Assembly: GCA_030916975.1 (NCBI GenBank)
Contig: JAUPVO010000022.1
Span: forward strand, 1-5,185
Reading direction: 5' to 3'
DNA from: Patescibacteria group bacterium
GTDB taxonomy: Bacteria; Patescibacteriota; Minisyncoccia; Phycocordibacterales; UBA5272
Length of the DNA stretch: 5,185 nt
Under the pieces are notes generated by a model. It saw nothing but the letters and a program-made list of their open reading frames with translations. It had not been told where the DNA came from and made no database searches. The position numbers and the translations under genes were made by a program. Positions 1-5,185 of this stretch are shown piece after piece (positions within the stretch are counted from its first letter, which is position 1; each line of letters starts with the position of its first letter).

Positions 1-646
1 CCATAGCTATTCTCACAGAACCCCAGCCATCAAAAGCGGTGTAGAGTAAATACAACGTATCACCTATTAGTGTTAGTCTAGGATCTTCACATCCTCCTGC
101 CCATCCTCCTCCAGAATCATAAAAAATCGGTACAGCAAAATCACTCACTGCCATGTATCTCCTATAAGCAAAGTGAGTTGGTCTCTCGTTTATTCTCTTT
201 CCATCATTTGATACCGCATAACCAAGCACAGACATATCATCTTCTCCTATGGCTCGATACATTATATAAACCTTGTCATCATGCAGAAATGCCGCTGGAT
301 TAAATGTGGCCTTAGATTCCCATGGATAAGCACGAGGAGTTATTATGGGGTTGTGCCATGCCCTCTCTAGTTTAACTTCTTTTTGTTTTACTTTTTTTAG
401 AACCTTTTTCTTTGGTTTTAAAGTTTTCTTTTTGGTTAAGATTTTCTTAGTGGGTCTTTTGATTGTCTTAACTATCTTCTTAGACTTTTTTGTTTTCTTT
501 ACTTTTAGTATTTTCTTAGGTTTATTTACCTTTTTTACAGAACGACGAACAACCTTAGGCTTCATAACCTTTTTTGTTATTTTCTTTTTTGTGAGTTTCT
601 TTATCTTTTTTACTACTTTTTTCTTAGAAGATTTCTTTAAAGCCAT
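1..646 (-). CDS. GH130-family glycoside phosphorylase/hydrolase with a Lys-rich N-terminal tail (3' end missing)
   Basis: The frame opens at ATG 646 and stays open to the window edge, giving 215 residues without the C-terminus. Residues 1-92 are a highly basic, low-complexity tail with about 44 Lys, interspersed with Val, Ile, Thr and Pro. From residue about 94 a GH130-like five-bladed propeller begins: W-H-NPIITPR (97-105), E110, NPAAF (116-120), YIMYRA (127-132), a GYAVSNDGK segment (142-150), then GGCEDPR (184-190) and LYTAFDGWG (201-209). These match the family's NP..P, YRA, A.S.DG, G.EDPR and YTA.DG motifs. Characterised GH130 enzymes phosphorolyse or hydrolyse beta-mannosides, usually in the cytosol, and the phosphorylases release alpha-mannose 1-phosphate; the exact substrate here cannot be told. 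No signal peptide is seen. The tail is not part of the family fold and has no ATG at its boundary with the enzyme, so it is probably translated. A TATAAT box lies 6 nt upstream of the ATG and there is no Shine-Dalgarno sequence. The family call is confident; the role of the tail is unknown. Confidence 0.88.
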   Translation of the reverse strand, partial: MALKKSSKKKVVKKIKKLTKKKITKKVMKPKVVRRSVKKVNKPKKILKVKKTKKSKKIVKTIKRPTKKILTKKKTLKPKKKVLKKVKQKEVKLERAWHNPIITPRAYPWESKATFNPAAFLHDDKVYIMYRAIGEDDMSVLGYAVSNDGKRINERPTHFAYRRYMAVSDFAVPIFYDSGGGWAGGCEDPRLTLIGDTLYLLYTAFDGWGSVRIAM

Positions 647-652
647 AATACA

Positions 653-680
653 ATTATAGCTCAAAAAAAAATATAAACAA
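653..680 (-). promoter_or_regulatory. Promoter of the GH130-like gene, predicted leaderless
   Basis: On the minus strand a perfect -10 box TATAAT occupies 658-653, with a possible -35 TTGTTT at 680-675 and a 16-bp spacer. Counting the usual seven bases from the end of the -10 box puts the transcription start at about 646, which is the A of the ATG. No ribosome binding site fits in between. The -10 box is clear; the -35 is only a moderate match. Confidence 0.6.
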
Positions 681-691
681 ATTCAAATTTT

Positions 692-1174
692 TTACTTCTT
701 TTTCTTGGTATTTTTAGACTTTTTTTCCTTTAAATACTGCTTCAAAAGTTCGGAAGAGCTTCTAATTTTACCACCATGTCCTACGTTAAATACCATTTTT
801 ATGCCTAATCTATTACAAACCTGAAACTCAGGTATATTGTCAGCGAACCTGTCTCCGCCATTGGCAAATATGTGTGGTTTAACCTTCTCAATCTCTTTAC
901 ATACACTCCTGTCATCAGAATTTTCTGGATGATCCGATAAAATGACTTCATCTACACATTCTATAGCTTCTATTATTTCTTTTCGGTCATTCTCATGCAT
1001 AAAGGCCTTGCCCTTCTTTTGTCTTAACCAATTGTCATTGTTTATAACAACTACCAATCTATCTCCTAAGGTCTTTGCTTCTCTCATGTAGCGAATATGC
1101 CCAATATGAATAGGGTCGAAGCCTCCGGAGACCATCACTACTTTATGATTTTTTTTATTCTTACTTTTTTTCAT
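692..1174 (-). CDS. Adenylyl-/cytidylyltransferase family protein (RfaE2/TagD-like)
   Basis: This 160-residue protein is a single Rossmann-type nucleotidyltransferase domain. GGFDPIHIGH (17-26) holds the HxGH nucleotide-binding signature, followed by RYMREAK, GDRLVVVINND (37-47), a KKGKAF segment, R64, VDEVI (74-78), ANGGDR (104-109) and GKIRSSSELL (135-144), which corresponds to the ISTT/RSSS motif that closes on the triphosphate. The family joins CTP or ATP to a phosphorylated alcohol or sugar such as glycerol 3-phosphate or heptose 1-phosphate, releasing pyrophosphate. The NGGD segment recalls KGGD of the heptose enzymes, but the substrate is not resolved. The protein is cytosolic. Both ends are Lys-rich (MKKSKNKKNHK and KEKKSKNTKKKK), an addition beyond the catalytic core. 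The next gene downstream, the GH130-like enzyme, also begins with a Lys-rich tail. The ATG at 1174 is the first one in frame and puts HxGH where the family has it. The start has its own TATAAT and no Shine-Dalgarno. Confidence 0.9.
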   Translation of the reverse strand: MKKSKNKKNHKVVMVSGGFDPIHIGHIRYMREAKTLGDRLVVVINNDNWLRQKKGKAFMHENDRKEIIEAIECVDEVILSDHPENSDDRSVCKEIEKVKPHIFANGGDRFADNIPEFQVCNRLGIKMVFNVGHGGKIRSSSELLKQYLKEKKSKNTKKKK

Positions 1175-1183
1175 ATTTAAGTG

Positions 1184-1189
1184 ATTATA
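1184..1189 (-). promoter_or_regulatory. -10 box of the nucleotidyltransferase gene
   Basis: A perfect TATAAT reads from 1189 to 1184 in the 20-bp gap after the CAP gene stop, ending 9 nt before the ATG at 1174. The predicted transcription start is about 1177, leaving a leader of about 3 nt. The best -35 is weak: TAGACG at 1214-1209, with a long 19-bp spacer that would lie inside the CAP gene. The gene could also be co-transcribed with the CAP gene. Confidence 0.5.
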
Positions 1190-1194
1190 AGATA

Positions 1195-2247
1195 CTACTC
1201 GGGTAATGCGTCTATCACATTAGCTGTGATTTCGTTTACAGGAACTTGTGTCTTATGATCAAGCATCTTTAAATTAACTACCGAAAGAATACCTATAAAG
1301 GCAATCATGGCTACTCCTCTTGCTAGTGTCTTAGGGTGTCTTAACTCTGATTTAACAAAATATCCTAGGGTCATAGCTAACAGGAATAGAACCGTAATTA
1401 ATCCATACATATATCCTACAGATTCTCTAGGGGATGTTAATATATTCTGAAAAATAGATTTTAGGGTGTTAGTTTTTGTTGTAGGTACTTCTATGTTTGT
1501 TGCAACACTTTCCTCTCCTAGTATTTGATTAGCTGGCTGACCAGCCTGAGCTAGTTCAGTAGTAACCACTGGAGTACTTTCAGCTAGAACATTTTCTTCT
1601 ACTATAGGCTCTTCATTGTCTTTTACTACGACTGATGGCTTTGTTTCTTTAGGTAAGGTTGTTACGTTGGATGTTGATGCTATGGGTGTACCGAAGAATT
1701 GAGCAACGAAAACAGTTTTCCTTCCCTTATACATACCGTTAGCTACGGCTATTCCTATTTCTGTGTATTCTTTCTTAACTATATTAGCTCTGTGTGTAGG
1801 AGAATTCATCCAGGCACGACTAACATCTTCTGAGTCCAAGAAATTTATTGCCAGATTCTCTCCTGCTGACTTATAACTATATCCAGCTTGTTTCAACCAG
1901 TACCAAGGTGTAATGCCTTCGGGGCTAGTATGTGCGAAATATCCCTTACTTGCCATGTCTTCTGCTTTAGCTTTTGCAGCTTGAACCAATAGTGGATTTT
2001 CTTTCAAAACTGGAACATCGTTATCTATACGCTCTTCATTAGTAAGTTCGGTTAAAACAGCTGGAAGAACACTTGCTAGAAATTTAGTTTTATCAAAAAC
2101 AACAAAGAGTTGCACAAGGAATGCTAGCTCTAGGATTATCACAAAAGTAAAAACAGTCATCACTGATTCATGATGCAATAAATGAGGTCTATAATTATTT
2201 TCCTCGTGCGGTATAAAGTATTTTTTAAACCATTTTAAAAGCTTCAT
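1195..2247 (-). CDS. CAP-domain (SCP/PR-1-like) membrane protein with three transmembrane segments
   Basis: This 350-residue protein begins with a basic cytoplasmic segment containing FIPHE (11-15) and NNYRPHLLHH (17-26). A transmembrane helix follows at about 29-51, and then a CAP domain at about 65-187. Recognisable CAP motifs are LTNEER (68-73), NPLL..AA (84-91), GYFAHTSP (102-109), TPWYW (113-117), AGENLA (128-133), AWM.SPTHRANI (145-156) and YTEIGIAVA (161-169), ending in FVAQFFGTP. His106, Glu130, His152 and Glu163 are candidates for the conserved cavity residues. A Ser/Thr/Pro/Glu-rich linker (about 190-262) leads to two more helices, about 278-298 and 309-328, separated by a basic loop (KSELRHPKTLAR). 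The positive-inside rule places the CAP domain, linker and C-terminal tail outside the cell. Bacterial CAP proteins are extracellular and of mostly unknown function; ligand binding or proteolysis has been proposed for relatives. ATG 2247 is supported by the consensus promoter directly upstream. The domain call is very secure; the function is open. Confidence 0.95.
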   Translation of the reverse strand: MKLLKWFKKYFIPHEENNYRPHLLHHESVMTVFTFVIILELAFLVQLFVVFDKTKFLASVLPAVLTELTNEERIDNDVPVLKENPLLVQAAKAKAEDMASKGYFAHTSPEGITPWYWLKQAGYSYKSAGENLAINFLDSEDVSRAWMNSPTHRANIVKKEYTEIGIAVANGMYKGRKTVFVAQFFGTPIASTSNVTTLPKETKPSVVVKDNEEPIVEENVLAESTPVVTTELAQAGQPANQILGEESVATNIEVPTTKTNTLKSIFQNILTSPRESVGYMYGLITVLFLLAMTLGYFVKSELRHPKTLARGVAMIAFIGILSVVNLKMLDHKTQVPVNEITANVIDALPE

Positions 2248-2257
2248 TATTCTTTAT

Positions 2258-2286
2258 ATTATACACTAAATAAACTAAAAAGTCAA
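2258..2286 (-). promoter_or_regulatory. Near-consensus sigma-70-type promoter of the CAP gene
   Basis: The minus strand reads TTGACT at 2286-2281, a 17-bp spacer, then TATAAT at 2263-2258. This is 11 of 12 matches to TTGACA-N17-TATAAT and is the best promoter in the window. The expected start of transcription is about 2251, only 4 nt before the ATG at 2247. The -35 box starts 1 nt after the stop codon of the upstream gene (2290-2288), so the promoter fills the whole intergenic gap. No Shine-Dalgarno sequence is present. Confidence 0.82.
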
Positions 2287-2287
2287 T

Positions 2288-3814
2288 CTAATAAATATCC
2301 TGCCCTGCCCCACAAACTACATCGTTTAACTCAGGAGACGAAATACCAGCATACCCAGTAGAATCAACACAATATGTCTCTCCGGATTTCAATTCACTAT
2401 ATACTGAATATGATGAATCTGTAGCATTACATGCAACAAACACACCCTGCTCTGATGCATTTTTAAATATATTTTGAACTTCATTAGATTCGCAAACTCC
2501 TGAATACTTTCTATTATTTTCGTAGTACATTTCTGCACTTAATCTCAAATAAGATAAATCAGACTTTAAAGCCTCATCTATCCCCTTCTTTCTTGCAGCT
2601 TCTAATCCAAATCCATAATTATCCCCTGTTACTTCCTTGAAATCTATTGCTCCTTGAGGTACTTCAATCTGGATATCCTCATTCCAATCTTTGAAATTTG
2701 AATCTATTGTGATATGCATATTATTCATAGACCCTAGTCCATCATAAGACAAATCAAAATTCACCAAAACTTTGTAAGGTAACCCATCAATACTATTAAT
2801 CCACAACTCACCCTTAAAGTTTTTTATTGATTTTATATTATCTCTAAATAAAGTTTCAAACTCTTCAACGTCAACATCTCTGAGTTCTTCCTTTTTCTGA
2901 GATTCAATATATGCGAATACGTCCTTCAAATAAGAAATTATACCTTCATAATCTAGTTCAAATTCCATATGATACATAAGCTTGTTGTTTTGTATCTTGG
3001 GAATATCTTTTTTAAGAATTTTTATAAACTTACTATTTTCGAATATTCTCTTTATTTCTAACTTTTGTTCTTCTGTAATATCTTCATCATAAATATTTTC
3101 TATTGAGAGCATAGACCCCAAGGATGGTGCCAAGAAGTTATCCTTCAAATCTTCTTCTACTGACATGTAATACCACTTGTTTTCATGTTGAGAAAGTGAA
3201 GGTAATAAGAAAAAGTCAGGTGCCTTTATGAGCTGTCCGTAAATTTTATCTCCAAGCATCCGTGCCTCTATTGAGGCTGATATCCCTTGAAGTGAGAACG
3301 CGAGCTTGAAACTAGCCTTTAGGTTAGTTTCATTATGAAAATCATAGTTTCCACTATAGACTACTTTATTTCCTCCATCTTTTAATTCATCTGGCAATCC
3401 TTCTGTATCCCCGATAGTTATCAATGTATCAAAAGATGCACTTTTTACTTTAGTAACTTCTTTGAGCGCTCGATTTGTAATTTTATCAGTAGAAACAACA
3501 AACCCCACGTACGCATATGCTCCTCCAGCTAAAATTAAGAATACAAATATAAAGCTCGCAAATAATTTTATTAATTTACTTTTCTTGTGAGTTGGTAATA
3601 CTGGTGGTTTAGGCATCCCCTGAAATGAAGGAGTGGGTGGAATAGGATTAATAGGTTCCATATTCGGCATCATAGGAGCTTGAGTTTTATTTAAGTAAAC
3701 ATCGACATCACTTGGGCCTACACCTAACATAACTAAATTATTTTTAATATCAGCAGTAGAAATACCACTTTCAATAGAACCCTTGATATACCCCTCAATT
3801 TGCTCTTTTGTCAT
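2288..3814 (-). CDS. Single-pass membrane protein with LppX-like domain and pilin-like Cys tail, function unknown
   Basis: With the start at ATG 3814 the protein has 508 residues. Residues 1-43 form a short helical module (MTKEQIEGYIK..., G.S.ADI...L...GVGPSDVDVYL) of a kind often found at the N-terminus of CPR membrane proteins. A Pro-rich linker (about 45-75) and KKSK lead to one transmembrane helix (about 82-106), so the rest is outside. Residues about 110-400 alternate strands and charged loops (KSASFDTLITI, NKWYYMSVEED, FKGELWINSIDGLPYKV), resembling LppX/DUF6612-type lipid-binding folds by pattern only. From about 407 the protein turns pilin-like: ARKKGIDEALKSDLSYLRLSAEMYYENN, then a tail with YCVDSTG. 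All four cysteines of the protein (441, 462, 482, 501) lie in this tail, suggesting two disulfides. An ATG at 3820 and a TTG at 3835 are also in frame, but the TATTAT box at 3828-3823 would start transcription after both, which favours 3814. There is no recognised family for the whole protein. Confidence 0.85.
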   Translation of the reverse strand: MTKEQIEGYIKGSIESGISTADIKNNLVMLGVGPSDVDVYLNKTQAPMMPNMEPINPIPPTPSFQGMPKPPVLPTHKKSKLIKLFASFIFVFLILAGGAYAYVGFVVSTDKITNRALKEVTKVKSASFDTLITIGDTEGLPDELKDGGNKVVYSGNYDFHNETNLKASFKLAFSLQGISASIEARMLGDKIYGQLIKAPDFFLLPSLSQHENKWYYMSVEEDLKDNFLAPSLGSMLSIENIYDEDITEEQKLEIKRIFENSKFIKILKKDIPKIQNNKLMYHMEFELDYEGIISYLKDVFAYIESQKKEELRDVDVEEFETLFRDNIKSIKNFKGELWINSIDGLPYKVLVNFDLSYDGLGSMNNMHITIDSNFKDWNEDIQIEVPQGAIDFKEVTGDNYGFGLEAARKKGIDEALKSDLSYLRLSAEMYYENNRKYSGVCESNEVQNIFKNASEQGVFVACNATDSSYSVYSELKSGETYCVDSTGYAGISSPELNDVVCGAGQDIY

Positions 3815-3822
3815 TACCATAA

Positions 3823-3851
3823 ATAATACCACCAAACATAAAACTCCCCAA
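3823..3851 (-). promoter_or_regulatory. Promoter overlapping the terminator stem, upstream of the pilin-tailed membrane protein
   Basis: TATTAT at 3828-3823 (one mismatch to TATAAT) lies 17 bp downstream of TTGGGG at 3851-3846. Transcription would begin at about 3816, 2 nt before ATG 3814. The -35 candidate is only a half match and is built from the G-run of the terminator hairpin. The -10 is believable because it sits in the same place as in the three other genes. Confidence 0.5.
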
Positions 3852-3873
3852 GTAAATGGGGAGTTTTATGTTT
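3834..3873 (-). terminator. Intrinsic terminator after the wall-binding protein gene
   Basis: The arms 3834-3849 and 3858-3873 are perfect reverse complements (16 bp; on the plus strand AAACATAAAACTCCCC and GGGGAGTTTTATGTTT) around an 8-nt loop. In the minus-strand transcript the GC core CUCCCC/GGGGAG is followed directly by UUUUAUGUUU. The stem begins 21 nt past the stop at 3895. The plus strand also shows a T-run (3871-3876), so it could act in both directions, although no plus-strand gene needs it. Confidence 0.85.
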
Positions 3874-3894
3874 TTTATAAATAATTAATATCTA

Positions 3895-5185
3895 TTAAAG
3901 TGCTGGGTTTGCACTCCAGTTGATAAGCTGTGGTAGCGCTTCTTCCTTTTCAGGGCAAAGCAACTTCTGAGCTTGTCTTAGACTTGATAGATAGAAAAGT
4001 CCTGTAGGAGAATCTATCCCCCATGGCTTCAATATATCTTCAGCATACTTAGCTTGGAAAGCTTTTATAGCCTCTTCAGTCTTTGGACCGAAGACGCCAT
4101 CAACTGTTAGGTTGTGTCCTTCAAGAGCGTTAAGAAGATCATTCTGAACTTTCTTAACATCCTCAGGGCTGTTACCCTTCCATCCCTTTCTTAAGTAGCT
4201 TGCATCCCAATCACAGATATCAGTAGAAGCACCCAATACTGATCCTCCACTTCTAGAGAATACTCCACCTCCTCCTAGGATTCTACGATTGTCTTCTGAA
4301 TTATCTTTTGAGCTTTCGCATCCTTCATCTTCTGGGAAGTCAGCTATGTTGTCTCCATCATTGTCCTTACCATCGGAACATATTGAGTCATCATCTTCTT
4401 CTTCAACAACAACCTTCTCATCTTCTTCGTCATTGTCTTCTGGAACCCAAGAGCTTGGATTCCCTACATTACCATCAGAGTGACATCCAGGATCTTCGGA
4501 ATCAATATTTTCATCTTTGTCATTATCTAATCCATCAGAACATTGTGCTGATTGGTTAGACTCAGAATCATCATTAGGGTCATAAGATGCACCGTTGTTT
4601 ACATTTCCATCTGTATGACATCCAGGATCATTCTGATCTGACAATGAATCCTCTTCATCTCCGTTATCAACGGTGTCAGAACATTGTGGATTAGGAACAC
4701 ATTGATTCTCTACCAAATGTTGACCTAGAGGACACACAGGTGGTGGTGGAACTCCATCCTCACACTCGTTTGTGTTTATAGTTAATTCATATATAACTCC
4801 TGCTGGATTGTCTTGTGGAGATACATTGAGGGCAAAGTTCTTAACGGTTACTTCAATTGTATTTGAACCTTCGTAAAGCATTCCTGCTACGTTATAGCTT
4901 GTAAGTGATCCATAGTTTGAATCAGCGAGCTTGTCTGCAACCAATTGACCATTTACCTTTAAAATAAATCCATTATCTGCTGCTATTTTTATGTTTGCAC
5001 TCACAACTTCACCAGTTAAAGAAAATGTTTTAGTGAACACCTTAGTCTGATCAACAGCTGGGTCAGTTACTAGAGCTGAATCCCAGATCCATTTTGCATT
5101 TCCGAATTCATCTACCCATGCATTGTGCTCATATGTCTCAACTGCAAATCCATCTCCAACAGTATTTGTAGTATCGCTTACTACA
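3895..5185 (-). CDS. Secreted peptidoglycan-binding protein with acidic Cys-containing repeats (5' end missing)
   Basis: The frame is open to the right edge, so 429 C-terminal residues are seen; the GTG at 5040 is internal. Residues 1-139 look like a beta-sandwich, carbohydrate-binding type of domain (KWIWDSA at 31-37, FTKTF, IKIAADNGFILKVNG near 65-79, EGSNTIEVTVKN). A Pro-rich, Cys-containing hinge follows (VPPPPVCPLGQ). Then come three tandem acidic repeats starting at Cys168, Cys215 and Cys269, with the pattern CSDG.DND.D...D..DPGC, each with a Cys pair 19-21 residues apart; such Asp-rich loops suggest calcium binding. A Gly-rich linker (about 304-319, ending VLGAS) precedes a PG_binding_1-like domain (339-410): VKKVQNDL, LTVDGVFGPKTEEAIKAFQ, KPWGIDSPTGLFYL. 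The protein is therefore inferred to be exported and anchored non-covalently to peptidoglycan, displaying its N-terminal domains. No enzymatic motif is visible in this part. Transcription ends at the hairpin just downstream. Confidence 0.92.
   Translation of the reverse strand, partial: VVSDTTNTVGDGFAVETYEHNAWVDEFGNAKWIWDSALVTDPAVDQTKVFTKTFSLTGEVVSANIKIAADNGFILKVNGQLVADKLADSNYGSLTSYNVAGMLYEGSNTIEVTVKNFALNVSPQDNPAGVIYELTINTNECEDGVPPPPVCPLGQHLVENQCVPNPQCSDTVDNGDEEDSLSDQNDPGCHTDGNVNNGASYDPNDDSESNQSAQCSDGLDNDKDENIDSEDPGCHSDGNVGNPSSWVPEDNDEEDEKVVVEEEDDDSICSDGKDNDGDNIADFPEDEGCESSKDNSEDNRRILGGGGVFSRSGGSVLGASTDICDWDASYLRKGWKGNSPEDVKKVQNDLLNALEGHNLTVDGVFGPKTEEAIKAFQAKYAEDILKPWGIDSPTGLFYLSSLRQAQKLLCPEKEEALPQLINWSANPAL
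4288..4683 (-). repeat. Three tandem Asp-rich CSDGxDNDGD...DPGC repeats within the wall-binding protein
   Basis: The copies begin at about 4683, 4542 and 4380. The first two share DPGCH.DGNV and the longest DNA identity, a 14-base match (TGACATCCAGGATC on the plus strand) at 4616-4629 and 4481-4494. The third is the most divergent: it lacks the CHxDGNV part and has EDEGCESS instead. The spacing of about 45-54 codons and the protein-level conservation with diverged DNA indicate old duplication of a folded unit, not a slippage microsatellite. An acidic, Glu/Asp-only stretch (EEDEKVVVEEEDDD) separates copies two and three. Confidence 0.85.

Noticed and set aside
345..659. Plus-strand Phe-rich frame of 104 codons that looks like a hydrophobic membrane protein
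   Set aside because: It is the antisense of the Lys-rich tail (AAA/AAG read as TTT/CTT) of the GH130-like gene, whose continuation into clear GH130 motifs shows the minus strand is coding.
3815..3835. TTG 3835 or ATG 3820 as the start of the pilin-tailed membrane protein
   Set aside because: Both lie at or before the predicted transcription start of the TATTAT promoter, and the extra residues (MVVLFMV) add nothing to the N-terminal helical module. ATG 3820 remains possible if transcription starts further upstream.
3834..3873. The long perfect inverted repeat as a protein-binding operator or an insertion sequence end
   Set aside because: GC core, short loop, T-rich tail and position 21 nt after a stop codon fit an intrinsic terminator, and no transposase or target duplication is nearby.
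4289..4559. Two overlapping plus-strand Ser-rich or His/Leu-rich frames
   Set aside because: They are antisense shadows of the Asp/Glu-rich repeat codons; the minus-strand frame has a clear domain structure on both sides.
4481..4629. The identical 14-base matches at 4481 and 4616 as a DNA-level repeat or recombination site
   Set aside because: They encode the same DPGCH segment in two protein repeats, in the same frame, and are explained by domain duplication.
5038..5040. GTG at 5040 as the start of the wall-binding protein
   Set aside because: The same frame continues without a stop for 48 codons to the window edge and contains part of the same beta domain (KWIWDSA), and no promoter lies before the GTG.

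Overview
The window comes from an AT-rich bacterial genome, and all five protein genes are on the minus strand, so they read from high to low coordinates. The protein types point to a member of the Candidate Phyla Radiation (Patescibacteria, Parcubacteria-like). They are a CAP-domain membrane protein with a FIPHE/NNYRPHLL-type N-terminus, a membrane protein ending in a pilin-like Cys tail with a YCVDSTG motif, and a secreted protein with CSDGxDNDGD repeats and a peptidoglycan-binding domain. This placement rests on recognising family style, not on a marker gene. No RNA gene, mobile element or CRISPR array is visible.

Layout in transcription order, right to left. (1) 5185-3895: the C-terminal 429 residues of a large secreted wall-binding protein whose 5' end lies outside the window. 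(2) 3873-3834: a strong hairpin terminator. (3) 3814-2288: a single-pass membrane protein with a cytoplasmic N-terminal helical module, a Pro-rich linker, a large extracytoplasmic domain and a pilin-like tail. (4) 2247-1195: a three-pass membrane protein that presents a CAP (SCP/PR-1) domain outside the cell. (5) 1174-692: a small HxGH nucleotidyltransferase with Lys-rich ends. (6) 646-1: the N-terminal 215 residues of a GH130-type mannoside phosphorylase/hydrolase that carries an unusual Lys-rich N-terminal tail of about 90 residues. The tiny intergenic gaps contain little beyond promoters and the terminator.

Three of the proteins are envelope or extracellular, and the last two are sugar or headgroup metabolic enzymes. 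A common role in the cell surface is plausible but unproven. The most striking regulatory feature is shared by all four visible gene starts. Each has a TATAAT-like -10 box ending only 6-10 nt before its ATG and no Shine-Dalgarno sequence, which predicts separately transcribed, essentially leaderless mRNAs.
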